From contig QWPV01000001.1 in assembly GCA_003671055.1 (NCBI GenBank), positions 89,737 to 153,736 of the forward strand: a DNA stretch of 64,000 bases, read 5' to 3'. The stretch is from Planctomycetota bacterium. Lineage in GTDB: Bacteria > Planctomycetota > Phycisphaerae > Phycisphaerales > SM1A02. The notes under the pieces were generated by a model, which ran no database searches, was not told the origin of the DNA, and was given only the letters and a program-made list of their open reading frames with translations. Each line of letters opens with the position of its first letter. Position 1 is the stretch's first letter. The position numbers and the translations under genes were made by a program. Below, one piece after another: positions 9,319 to 17,243 of the stretch.

Positions 9319-9743
9319 TTCGCAGATCCCTCCGTCGCGACCCGAACCGCCTGCACGCCTGCTCGCGAGAGACGCTCGAGCACCTCGTTGATGACCTCAG
9401 TGCGCGCAGCACGATCCGCGCGAATGAGCGGTCGTAACTTCGCAACTCCGCCTTCAGTGATTGCCCCTGCCTCCGTCACGAGTTCGCCAATGCGGTCGAG
9501 CGACACAGGTTGTTCATTCACGAGAATGCTCCCGTCTGCGAGCACATTCAACACAACCCCAGCTTGCGCCTTTGCATAATCCTTCTGCCCAGGTTCCTTG
9601 GGAAGCGCTACGTCGGTACGCGCTAGTTGCGCCGCTTGACCAGTCACAAGAAAGAAAATGAGCAATTGAAAAACGATATCGATCAGCGGTGTCATGTCCA
9701 CCACTGCGCCGCGGAAGGAGTTATTGCGAGGAGCAAATCGCAT
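9315..9743 (-). CDS. ExbD/TolR-family proton-channel subunit (first copy)
   Basis: The protein has an N-terminal transmembrane helix with the motif VDMTPLIDIVFQLLIFFLV, where the second Asp is the conserved proton-translocating residue of ExbD/TolR. A periplasmic domain of about 90 residues follows (LNVLADGSILVN, then a beta-alpha layout), as in the family. I chose the ATG at 9743; an in-frame TTG four codons upstream (9755) is less likely. It lies 31 bases after the exbB-like gene and overlaps the second exbD-like gene by 4 bases, so it belongs to the same operon and presumably the same motor. Confidence 0.9.
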   Translation of the reverse strand: MRFAPRNNSFRGAVVDMTPLIDIVFQLLIFFLVTGQAAQLARTDVALPKEPGQKDYAKAQAGVVLNVLADGSILVNEQPVSLDRIGELVTEAGAITEGGVAKLRPLIRADRAARTEVINEVLERLSRAGVQAVRVATEGSAK

Positions 9744-9774
9744 CGTGCGTTCCAATCACTACTGCTTCGAATCG

Positions 9775-10485
9775 TTAGACGCGCGCCACCTTCGTCTTGC
9801 CTGTGCTCTCAATGATCGCGACGACTTCTTCCATCTCGGAGGCCGCATCTCCAGCAAGCCGATCGACGCGGTTGCGGAAGAAGCTGTAGAGCGAGACGCA
9901 CGGAATCGCGACCACGAGACCTTGGAAAGTTGTGATGAGTGCAATCGCGATGTTGGCGGCGAGTGCCTCGTAGTAGGTCGAATCGTGTGCTGCGCTTGAC
10001 GCGACAGTTTCGAATGCGCCGATCATTCCCTGCACCGTGCCGAGCAGTCCCAACAGCGGGCCGACCGAACCAATCACGCCGATCACATCCATCGTGCGAT
10101 ACAGGCGCGCCGTTTGTTCGATGCCGCTCTCTTCAAGCGCGCTCTTCATCTCGAATGCGCCAAAGGGCGATGCGATGAATCGCTTTAATCCAGGCGCGAG
10201 GGTTCGCAGGAAGTAGCAGTCGTTCGCGGGCAAGAGCGAGTACTCGAGCGCCTGCTCAAGTTGACCGCGCCGAAGCAGTTCCTTCACCGCGTTGATGCGA
10301 TCACGCGGCATCTGCACGGATGCGCGGATCTGCACAAAGTGCACGACCACAAACGCAAACGCGACGATCGAGAGGAGCACGATGATGTAGCCGATCGCTC
10401 CACCGCCCGTGATGAACTTGAGTGCGGAGGTTCCGCCGCTTGGGGCTGCGGTATTCGCTGCTGCTTGCAATAGAAAATGCGTCAT
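9775..10485 (-). CDS. ExbB/TolQ/MotA-family proton-channel protein
   Basis: This 236-residue protein has the three-helix layout of ExbB/TolQ. The first transmembrane segment is at about 30-52. A cytoplasmic domain follows. The conserved pore helices contain GPLLGLLGTVQGMIGAF and IALITTFQGLVVAIP, with the two threonines known to line the proton path in ExbB/TolQ. Its ATG overlaps the stop of the preceding gene by 4 bases. With the two ExbD homologues immediately downstream it would couple proton flow to mechanical work on an envelope partner, here most plausibly the TonB-like VWA protein two genes upstream. No tonB, tolA, tolB or pal gene with ordinary architecture lies nearby. Confidence 0.92.
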   Translation of the reverse strand: MTHFLLQAAANTAAPSGGTSALKFITGGGAIGYIIVLLSIVAFAFVVVHFVQIRASVQMPRDRINAVKELLRRGQLEQALEYSLLPANDCYFLRTLAPGLKRFIASPFGAFEMKSALEESGIEQTARLYRTMDVIGVIGSVGPLLGLLGTVQGMIGAFETVASSAAHDSTYYEALAANIAIALITTFQGLVVAIPCVSLYSFFRNRVDRLAGDAASEMEEVVAIIESTGKTKVARV

Positions 10486-11639
10486 GGTTGTTGCTTCCTG
10501 TCAATCTCTGGTGCGGCCGCCGGCACCGCTGCGCGCTTCAAAAGTGGGTCGCCGTCAAGTGTGGCGATGATGCGTTCAATCGATTTCGCGCTTTTCGCGT
10601 CGCCGTACGCGCGACACGCTCCCGCAGCTTCAAGCAAAGCGAGTCGCCCGAGCGCGGAACTTCCTTCGGTTGCGGCAACGCTCAAGAGTTCAAGCGTTCC
10701 TTCTTCCTGTGCAGCACGATCGGGTTGTGATACGAGCGCGCGACCGATTGCCATGGATCGCCACGCGAGAAGATATGGAGGCGCATCCCCGCCGCCCACT
10801 TGCTTCGCGATGGCGAGAAATCCTTCGGACAACTTGCGTCGATCACGCGCATCACTCGCAAGAAGAATCTCTTCGAGCGTGATGAGAAGTTTCTCGCTCG
10901 TGGATGGGCTTGCACTCGGTGCAGCATGCTGCGGCGCGCGGCGCAGGATTCTCGCGAAGCGCGGCGCCCAAATGACGCTCGTGCCACCGTCTTTCACCGC
11001 GCTCTCAAGAGCTGCAGCAACCCGCGTGGCAAGCTCGGGCGATGTGAACGGACTGATCTCGCTCGAGAACATCGTGCTCGCATCAAGCACAGGCGGAAGC
11101 GTGTTGAATGGCGTTGCATTCGCGCCGCCGCCAGCACTGCGCGCTTCGACAAGCGTCATCCATGGCTCGATTGCGGCAACATTGTCTCCGCGCGCGAGTG
11201 CGCACCGAAGCAGTCCCTCGGCAATGAGTTGACCAAGGTCTCCCTTCCGAGTGCGAAGCGCGCTCCACGTCTCACGGAACAACGGTTCCGCGAGTTCAAC
11301 ATCATCACGCAACAGTCGAGTGCGTGCGCGCCACACACTCTCGCCGAATTTCAACTGCGCATCGATGTTTCCTGGCGCGGTCGTTCCGCTCACCGTTCGC
11401 ACTTCATCCCAACGCGCGAACTGATCGACTCCATCCGCGCCCTTGATGCGCAATCCAGACTCTTCAACAATCGCCGCTGCGCCATCAAGCGCGGGCAACC
11501 CGCCTCGACGTTCGACATGCACCTCAGCAAGCGCGACTTGTGCAATGCTGCCGAGTGTCGCAGCGACGCTGAGCACGAGTGTTCGTAGTGAAGATGAACG
11601 GGGAATTCGCATGAGCAGAGAGCGTGACGAAGACATCAA
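10482..11639 (-). CDS. Exported protein of unknown function in the Exb/VWA operon
   Basis: The product has up to 385 residues. A signal peptide is visible (LRTLVLSVAATLGSIAQVALA); an internal ATG at 11612 would give the more usual signal-peptide length and may be the true start. The mature protein begins with EVHVERRGGLPALDGAAAIVEESG, here read as a short beta-rich segment, and continues as an Ala/Leu-rich helical region. It is not recognised. It sits between the VWA gene (directly adjacent, no spacer) and the exbB homologue (4-base overlap), so its product likely acts with them in the periplasm. Confidence 0.7.
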   Translation of the reverse strand: MMSSSRSLLMRIPRSSSLRTLVLSVAATLGSIAQVALAEVHVERRGGLPALDGAAAIVEESGLRIKGADGVDQFARWDEVRTVSGTTAPGNIDAQLKFGESVWRARTRLLRDDVELAEPLFRETWSALRTRKGDLGQLIAEGLLRCALARGDNVAAIEPWMTLVEARSAGGGANATPFNTLPPVLDASTMFSSEISPFTSPELATRVAAALESAVKDGGTSVIWAPRFARILRRAPQHAAPSASPSTSEKLLITLEEILLASDARDRRKLSEGFLAIAKQVGGGDAPPYLLAWRSMAIGRALVSQPDRAAQEEGTLELLSVAATEGSSALGRLALLEAAGACRAYGDAKSAKSIERIIATLDGDPLLKRAAVPAAAPEIDRKQQP

Positions 11640-12665
11640 TCAGGGCGACGCTGGAATGGTGATACGAACTCCGCCAGTGACGGGCACGAATCGAAAGACG
11701 CCTTCGTTTTCACGCGCGATCTGTTCGAGCGCCAACCGACCAACATCCGAGCCAAAGCAAATCGTGTTGATGATCGACGCGCGCCGCTGCTTATGATTGA
11801 GGCGAGTGATTTCATCCGGCGCGCCAGGTGGAATCTCACCATCCGTCAGGAAAAACACGACATCCGCGGATGCCGAAAGCTCAGCAAGTCGCTCGAACGA
11901 GGTCATCGGATACGTGCCACCGCCCGCGGCTTGCTCTTCAATCCAACGCTTGAGTCGAAGCACATTGCCTCGCGTCGCGCGCGTCCATGTCTCTTGCCAA
12001 TCAGGCACCCGCTTGTCATCGGAGAAAAGAATGACGTAGAAACTTGCGAAGTCCGGGAGCGCCGCGACGGAACGCTTCAACTCGTTCAGCGCAACGACGA
12101 AGCGATCGTCGGCCTGCATCGAACCTGAAACATCGACGATAAATGCGAATCGCGCGCCGCGACCGCCAACGCCAAAGAAACTTGTTCCACCGCCGCCGCG
12201 ACCACTTCCAATGCCGATGCCTTGACCAGGTCCGCCAGTACCAACGATGCCGCCGGGACCTGGCGCCTCAAGCATCCCAAAACTATTCTGTGTCGGGTCA
12301 CTGCTCGCGAGATCCGCACTCAGCGCAGGAATCTCATCCGGGTCCGGCATAATTTCGCCCGCTGCGAGCGGCGAAGGATCCGGAAGTTCAACGTCCTCCG
12401 TCGGCTGCACGGGCTCTTGCGCTTCGGCGAGATTGAATTCAACGGGCTCGGAATATCGCGCTTCAACCGCAGGTTCGCGATACCACCACAGCGAGAGCAT
12501 CATCATGATGTGCACAACAATCGATACCGCGAATGCGAAGAGAAGCAGGTGCACCCAGTACTCACGCGCATATCGCTTCCGCTCTCCTTGAAGGGTCACG
12601 ACGCGAACAGCCTTGCCTCTCCTCAGGGGCGTCGGTGGCGGAGTTGGGCTTGCGGGAAGTTGCAT
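11640..12665 (-). CDS. TonB-like membrane anchor fused to a VWA domain
   Basis: With the ATG at 12665 the protein has 341 residues; an upstream in-frame start at 12728 exists, but CAGGGA lies just before 12665. Residues 1-36 are basic and cytoplasmic. Residues 39-62 form one transmembrane helix containing S48-x3-H52 (FAVSIVVHIMMM), which matches the SxxxH signature of the TonB helix that contacts ExbB/ExbD. Residues 64-125 are rich in Pro and Glu, 130-170 in Gly. From 171 on there is a VWA domain with a MIDAS motif D178-x-S180-x-S182 and later GGGT and LTDG. It heads the operon with exbB and two exbD homologues. The role is inferred to be an energised envelope effector or metal-dependent adhesion module. 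Confidence 0.85.
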   Translation of the reverse strand: MQLPASPTPPPTPLRRGKAVRVVTLQGERKRYAREYWVHLLLFAFAVSIVVHIMMMLSLWWYREPAVEARYSEPVEFNLAEAQEPVQPTEDVELPDPSPLAAGEIMPDPDEIPALSADLASSDPTQNSFGMLEAPGPGGIVGTGGPGQGIGIGSGRGGGGTSFFGVGGRGARFAFIVDVSGSMQADDRFVVALNELKRSVAALPDFASFYVILFSDDKRVPDWQETWTRATRGNVLRLKRWIEEQAAGGGTYPMTSFERLAELSASADVVFFLTDGEIPPGAPDEITRLNHKQRRASIINTICFGSDVGRLALEQIARENEGVFRFVPVTGGVRITIPASP

Positions 12666-12866
12666 GAAATCCCTGCGCGGCTGGGCGGGTCGTGAGCGGT
12701 TAGGGGCCCCGAGTCGGCGAGCCCACATGTTCTTACGAGATCCCTCTCAAAGTGCACGCCTGCATCGATGCAAATGAGCGAGATTTCGCGGAGAATGTAC
12801 TTCAGCCGCGCACCAAGCGCTGCGTCCATCTTCCCTCGCTCTTCTGAGAGTTCCCGAGATCCCGCC

Positions 12867-13592
12867 ATGCCGATGAGCCGCCCCAACAATCGCATCCTTC
12901 TCAAGATCTCTGGTGAGAGTTTGGCGCAGCCGGGGCAACTCGGTATTAGCACGGAAGAGTTGAAAGTCATCGCGGGAGAAATCGTCTCGGCGGCAGACCT
13001 CGGTGGCGAGATTGCAGTCGTCGTCGGGGGCGGCAACATCGTTCGCGGCGCTCGACTAGCTGCAGGTGGAACGATTCATCAATCCACCGCGGATTACATG
13101 GGCATGCTCGCGACCGTCATGAACGGAATGGCGCTAAAGGAAGTCATCGAAGGGCTCGGGCGACCAGCCCGCATCATGAGCGCGATCAATGTCCCCGCTG
13201 TTGCCGAGCCGTTCATTCGCGCGCGCGCGGTTCGGCATCTTGAGAAGGGACGCGTCGTCGTCCTTGTTGCAGGAACTGGGAACCCCTTCTTCACCACCGA
13301 TACCTGCGCTTCACTTCGCGCCATCGAACTCAACGCGAGCATGCTGCTCAAAGCGACCAAGGTTGACGGCATCTACACCGCTGATCCGCACAAGGATCCC
13401 TCCGCGAAGCGCTTCGACACCCTCACTTTCGCGGAAGCGATCGAGAAGAAGCTCGGCGTCATGGATCTCACCGCGTTGACGATGTGCATGGAACACGACC
13501 TTCCTGTGTGCGTCTTCGACTACCGCGTCGCCGGCAACATCCGTCGCGTTGTGAGCGGTGAACGCATCGGAACTCTCGTCACAAAAGCCTGA
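12867..13592 (+). CDS. pyrH: UMP kinase (uridylate kinase)
   Basis: This is a bacterial hexameric UMP kinase of the amino-acid-kinase fold, phosphorylating UMP to UDP. Visible signatures are RILLKISGESL near the start, the glycine-rich VVVGGGNIVRG, TADYMGMLATVMNG, and TGNPFFTTDTCASLRA. I start the gene at the ATG at 12867 (241 residues, the family length); the frame is open further upstream, but the extra residues lack homology, and a second ATG lies at 12873. frr follows 57 bases downstream, a common bacterial pairing. Confidence 0.93.
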   Translation: MPMSRPNNRILLKISGESLAQPGQLGISTEELKVIAGEIVSAADLGGEIAVVVGGGNIVRGARLAAGGTIHQSTADYMGMLATVMNGMALKEVIEGLGRPARIMSAINVPAVAEPFIRARAVRHLEKGRVVVLVAGTGNPFFTTDTCASLRAIELNASMLLKATKVDGIYTADPHKDPSAKRFDTLTFAEAIEKKLGVMDLTALTMCMEHDLPVCVFDYRVAGNIRRVVSGERIGTLVTKA

Positions 13593-13649
13593 TTTGACGG
13601 GCGCTTCGCTGAAACGGCGCACACGTAGCGCGGTATTCTTCTCGTTCCT

Positions 13650-14216
13650 ATGGACATCGACACGCTCATCCTCGAAACCGACGACCTCATGCAAAAAACT
13701 TCGGATTACCTGCAGAAGGAATTCCGAGGAATGCGTACAGGTCGCGCGACAACAGCCCTGCTTGAGTATGTGAAAGTCGAGTACTACGGCTCCCATACGG
13801 ACTTGCGTGAACTCGCGATCGTCAATGTTGCCGATGCGACGCAACTCATGGTGAAGCCGTTCGATCCTAGTTCGAAGAACGAGATCGTGAAGGCGATCGA
13901 AGCCGCGGGCGTCGGAGCGCGCGCACAAGTTGAAGGAAACGCGATCCGCGTCAGCATCCCTGCGCCCTCTTCCGATCGACGCAAGCAACTCGTCGTGCAA
14001 GTGAAGAAGTTGGCGGAAGAATCGAAGATCGCGATTCGCAACGAGCGACGCGACTGCAACAAGGCCATCGAAGGTCTCATTGCGGACAAGAAGAATGCCA
14101 TCCCCGAAGACGCCGCGAAGAAGTCCAAGGAAGAAGTTGACGAGATGACAAAGAAGTATTGCGAGCGCATTGATGAGCTCGCAGAGAAAAAGGTGACGGA
14201 GATTGAGGAAGTCTGA
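13650..14216 (+). CDS. frr: Ribosome recycling factor
   Basis: The 188-residue protein matches ribosome recycling factor in length and signature segments: LQKEFRGMRTGRATTALLE, the central beta domain, and the C-terminal helix with RNERRDCNKAIEGL and a lysine-rich end. It would release ribosomes from mRNA after termination together with EF-G. It lies downstream of pyrH on the same strand; the 57-base spacer shows no convincing terminator. Confidence 0.95.
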   Translation: MDIDTLILETDDLMQKTSDYLQKEFRGMRTGRATTALLEYVKVEYYGSHTDLRELAIVNVADATQLMVKPFDPSSKNEIVKAIEAAGVGARAQVEGNAIRVSIPAPSSDRRKQLVVQVKKLAEESKIAIRNERRDCNKAIEGLIADKKNAIPEDAAKKSKEEVDEMTKKYCERIDELAEKKVTEIEEV

Positions 14217-14343
14217 GTCCGCGCCATTGCCGCGCACTGATTTCTTCACTCGTTCCCCGTGATTCTTTCGCGCACGGCGTTTCCTCATCCGAGGAATGCC
14301 GCGCTCGCGCTGACCGAGTGCTCCTGTTTCGAGACACTAACGA

Positions 14344-16671
14344 ATGCCAACTGTTGAACCCCGATTCGTTCTTTCCCGCGAGTGCTTCTTTTTCGTGGCG
14401 ATCGCGACCTTCGCAATTTTGCAGCCAGCACTCGCGCAAACTCCGCCGACGAGTGCTCCGAAGACCGTTGTCATCACGGAAGACAACACGATCGTGACTG
14501 AGAGTTGCATCGTGCGCCCGCTCATCGGCGTACTTCTCGATGCGGATGGCAATGGAATCCTGCATATCCACGGCAATCCCGAAGGAAAGCCCATCGTCGT
14601 CGACTTCGATGGCGGGCTCCTTCTCGGTGGTGCGAATCGGTCAGAGCGCTTGACGGGCATCGGTATCGTCGTGACGGGAAAGAATGTGACGCTTCGTAAT
14701 GGAAAAATCAAAGGGTTCAAAGTCGCGATCCAAGGCGACGGTTGCGATGGACTCGTGCTTGAAGATTTCGACACGAGCGACAACTACGCGCAACTCCTGA
14801 AATCGAAGCCATGGAAAGAAGCTGGCTCAGATTGGCTCTTCCCTCACGAGAACGATAAAGGCGAGTGGGCGCAACAACACGGCGCGGGCGTGTCGATCTC
14901 GAACGCGAAGAACATTACGATTCGCCGCGTCAAGAATCACAACACACAGAATGGCATCTTGCTCGCTCGTGTGAACGGATCGAAGGTCTACGACAACGAT
15001 TGCTCCTTCCTCTCCGGGTGGGGTCTCGCAATGTGGCGCAGCAGTTCCAACACGATTGCGCGAAACAGTTTCGACTTCTGCATCCGTGGCTACTCCAACG
15101 GCGTCTATTCGCGCGGGCAAGACTCTGCTGGAATTCTGCTGTTCGAACAATGCTCCAACAACATCATTGCGTTGAATAGTTGCACGCACTCCGGCGACGG
15201 CATCTTCGGATTTGCAGGGCGTGAAGCACTTGGCGAAAGCCCTTGCCCCGCTTCCACACTTGATGCAAATGGACTCAACACGTGGTACCGCGGACAAGGC
15301 TGCAATGAGAACAAGATCGTCGCGAACGACTTGTCCTTCGCCGCCGCGCACGGTTTGGAAATCACATTCAGCTTCGGCAACGAAGTGCTCAAGAATCGCT
15401 TCGAAGGCAACGGTTTCTGCGGGATTTGGGGGGGTTACTCGCGCAACACGTACATTGCGTTGAACACTTTCGAAGGCAATGGCGGCGCAGGTCATGGCCG
15501 AGAGCGCGGCGGAATCGCGATGGAGCACGCGCAAGGCACCCGCATCGAGGACAACGAATTCTCCCTCGAGCCACAAGGCGTCGCGTTCTGGATGGATGAG
15601 GATGCAGCGCTCGCGAAACTTCCTTGGGCCGCCGTGAATGGCGTCGAGACAAAAGACAATCGCATTCAGTCAAATCGTTTCACGAAGGAAGACCAAGCAA
15701 TCGTGCTCATCGGCGCGACGAACACATTCCTCGGTCACAACACATTCACCGAATGTGCCGCTGAGGTTGTGGAAGAGCAGACCAGCAACACGACGCAAGG
15801 TGACGCGAGCACCGCGCTATCCGCGCAGCCCACGGACGTGATCGACCAACTGCTCGCCTCGCTGCCCGGCGAACGCGACGCAGTTGGACTCCGCGACAAG
15901 TTGCGTGGACGCGAGAACATCGTGATGCTCGATCGCGGACCTTATCCGTGGGATCGGCCAGTGGTTGTGCGACTCAATCAATCACAGAGTCGTGCGCAGT
16001 ACGGTCTGTATGGATTCCCGAAAATGGCTGGCGCTGATGTCCTCGGCCGCGGACCTCTCTTCGTCGGCGTCGCAAGAGATGACAAGGGTGCAGAGGTTGC
16101 GGCGGATCCTCCAGGCTTCGTCACTCCTTACATCATGCAGATTCGCGCGATCAATAAGGTGAAGGTGCGATACACGGATCTCCTCGCTCCGGCTGAATGG
16201 CGCACGCGCTTCTTCGCCCTTGATGCAGGGGCAGGCGCAATCAATCCTGCGAAGGAAAATGCTGCATTTCAAGCACTTGCAGCCCAACAAGAGGCCGTGT
16301 TCGTTCTGCGTGAGTTGCTCTTCGACTACGGAAACCGGGCGCCACAGCAGGCTATCGATGACCCCGACGTAAAGAAGCTCGCGCTTCCTGCGGATGGCTG
16401 GGGCATGATCGCGGACACCACGCTCCACTTCATCCCTGGCAAGTACCGCATCCATGTCGAAACTCGTGATGCAGCGCGCGTCACGTTTGATGACCGCGTC
16501 GTGCTCAATCACTTTGATCGCACGAGCGACGAAGGCATCTTTGATGACAGCTTCGCGTTCGAGTTGACCGAAGAGCGAGATATTCCAATCAAGGTCGAGC
16601 ATTTCGACGCAAGCGGCGACGCCTACTTGCGTATCTACTTTGAGGCCATCGATCCGATCATCAAGGGATAG
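14344..16671 (+). CDS. Secreted right-handed beta-helix (NosD-like) repeat protein
   Basis: This 775-residue protein starts with a signal peptide (FFFVAIATFAILQPALAQ, about 15-32). Residues of about 100-470 carry many PbH1-type repeats typical of parallel beta-helices, for example NITIRRVKNHNTQNGILLAR, GSKVYDNDCSF and NTIARNSFDF, as in NosD, polysaccharide lyases and epimerases. The C-terminal third (about 520-775) is a different domain with a beta-sandwich-like end (GKYRIHVETRDAARV, then DAYLRIYFEAID), resembling PA14-type carbohydrate-binding folds. A role in polysaccharide binding or cleavage outside the cytoplasm is plausible but not proven. It stands between frr and nrdR with gaps of 127 and 36 bases. 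Confidence 0.78.
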   Translation: MPTVEPRFVLSRECFFFVAIATFAILQPALAQTPPTSAPKTVVITEDNTIVTESCIVRPLIGVLLDADGNGILHIHGNPEGKPIVVDFDGGLLLGGANRSERLTGIGIVVTGKNVTLRNGKIKGFKVAIQGDGCDGLVLEDFDTSDNYAQLLKSKPWKEAGSDWLFPHENDKGEWAQQHGAGVSISNAKNITIRRVKNHNTQNGILLARVNGSKVYDNDCSFLSGWGLAMWRSSSNTIARNSFDFCIRGYSNGVYSRGQDSAGILLFEQCSNNIIALNSCTHSGDGIFGFAGREALGESPCPASTLDANGLNTWYRGQGCNENKIVANDLSFAAAHGLEITFSFGNEVLKNRFEGNGFCGIWGGYSRNTYIALNTFEGNGGAGHGRERGGIAMEHAQGTRIEDNEFSLEPQGVAFWMDEDAALAKLPWAAVNGVETKDNRIQSNRFTKEDQAIVLIGATNTFLGHNTFTECAAEVVEEQTSNTTQGDASTALSAQPTDVIDQLLASLPGERDAVGLRDKLRGRENIVMLDRGPYPWDRPVVVRLNQSQSRAQYGLYGFPKMAGADVLGRGPLFVGVARDDKGAEVAADPPGFVTPYIMQIRAINKVKVRYTDLLAPAEWRTRFFALDAGAGAINPAKENAAFQALAAQQEAVFVLRELLFDYGNRAPQQAIDDPDVKKLALPADGWGMIADTTLHFIPGKYRIHVETRDAARVTFDDRVVLNHFDRTSDEGIFDDSFAFELTEERDIPIKVEHFDASGDAYLRIYFEAIDPIIKG

Positions 16672-16707
16672 TCACTCGACAATCACCTTCGCCACAGAGG
16701 ACCCGCT

Positions 16708-17217
16708 ATGCAGTGTCCCGCATGCAAAGCAGACGACGACAAGGTCATTGACAGCCGCCCTTCTGATGATGGTGCTGTGGTGCGTCGACGGCGCGAGTGC
16801 AATCTCTGCGCGAAACGCTTCACAACCTACGAGCGCCTTGAACGCACCGCGCGATTAGTGGTTGTGAAACGCGATGGCACCTGCGTGCCTTTCGAGATTG
16901 AAAACATCATGCGCGGTATCCAAGCCGCCTGCGGCAAGCGCCCTGTGCCCGAAGCGGCGAAACTGCACCTCGCGCAAGAGGTCGATGATGAGTTGCATGC
17001 AGAGTTCGATCGCGAAGTGAAGAGCGACGAGGTCGGCAAGCGCGTCGCGAAAAAGCTGCGCGCCCTCGACAAGATCGCGTATGTTCGCTTCGCAAGCGAG
17101 TACCACGGATTCCGCAACCTCGAGGAATTTGCCGAGGAAATCAGGCACTTGCTCGATGAACCGCCCGAGTTCGTCGACCAATCCCCTTTGTTCGACGACA
17201 CGAGTACCACTCCCTAA
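16708..17217 (+). CDS. nrdR: Transcriptional repressor NrdR
   Basis: The 169-residue protein has the NrdR layout: an N-terminal zinc ribbon with MQCPAC at the start and RRECNLCAKRFTTYE (two CxxC pairs), followed by an ATP-cone domain from about residue 48 (VVKRDGTCVPFEIENIMRGI). NrdR binds dATP/ATP and represses ribonucleotide reductase genes. No nrd gene lies in the window, so targets are elsewhere. thrS follows after 26 bases and may be cotranscribed. Length and order match the family. Confidence 0.95.
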   Translation: MQCPACKADDDKVIDSRPSDDGAVVRRRRECNLCAKRFTTYERLERTARLVVVKRDGTCVPFEIENIMRGIQAACGKRPVPEAAKLHLAQEVDDELHAEFDREVKSDEVGKRVAKKLRALDKIAYVRFASEYHGFRNLEEFAEEIRHLLDEPPEFVDQSPLFDDTSTTP

Positions 17218-17243
17218 TCGACGCCTATACACTTGCGCCCCTC

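Noticed and set aside
12728..12768. Upstream starts for the VWA gene (12728) and pyrH (12768)
   Set aside because: They would add residues without homology and push the two divergent genes almost together; later ATGs give family-typical N-termini.
13311..14288. Minus-strand open frame of 325 codons across pyrH and frr
   Set aside because: Both plus-strand genes have strong family signatures; the antisense product matches nothing known to me.
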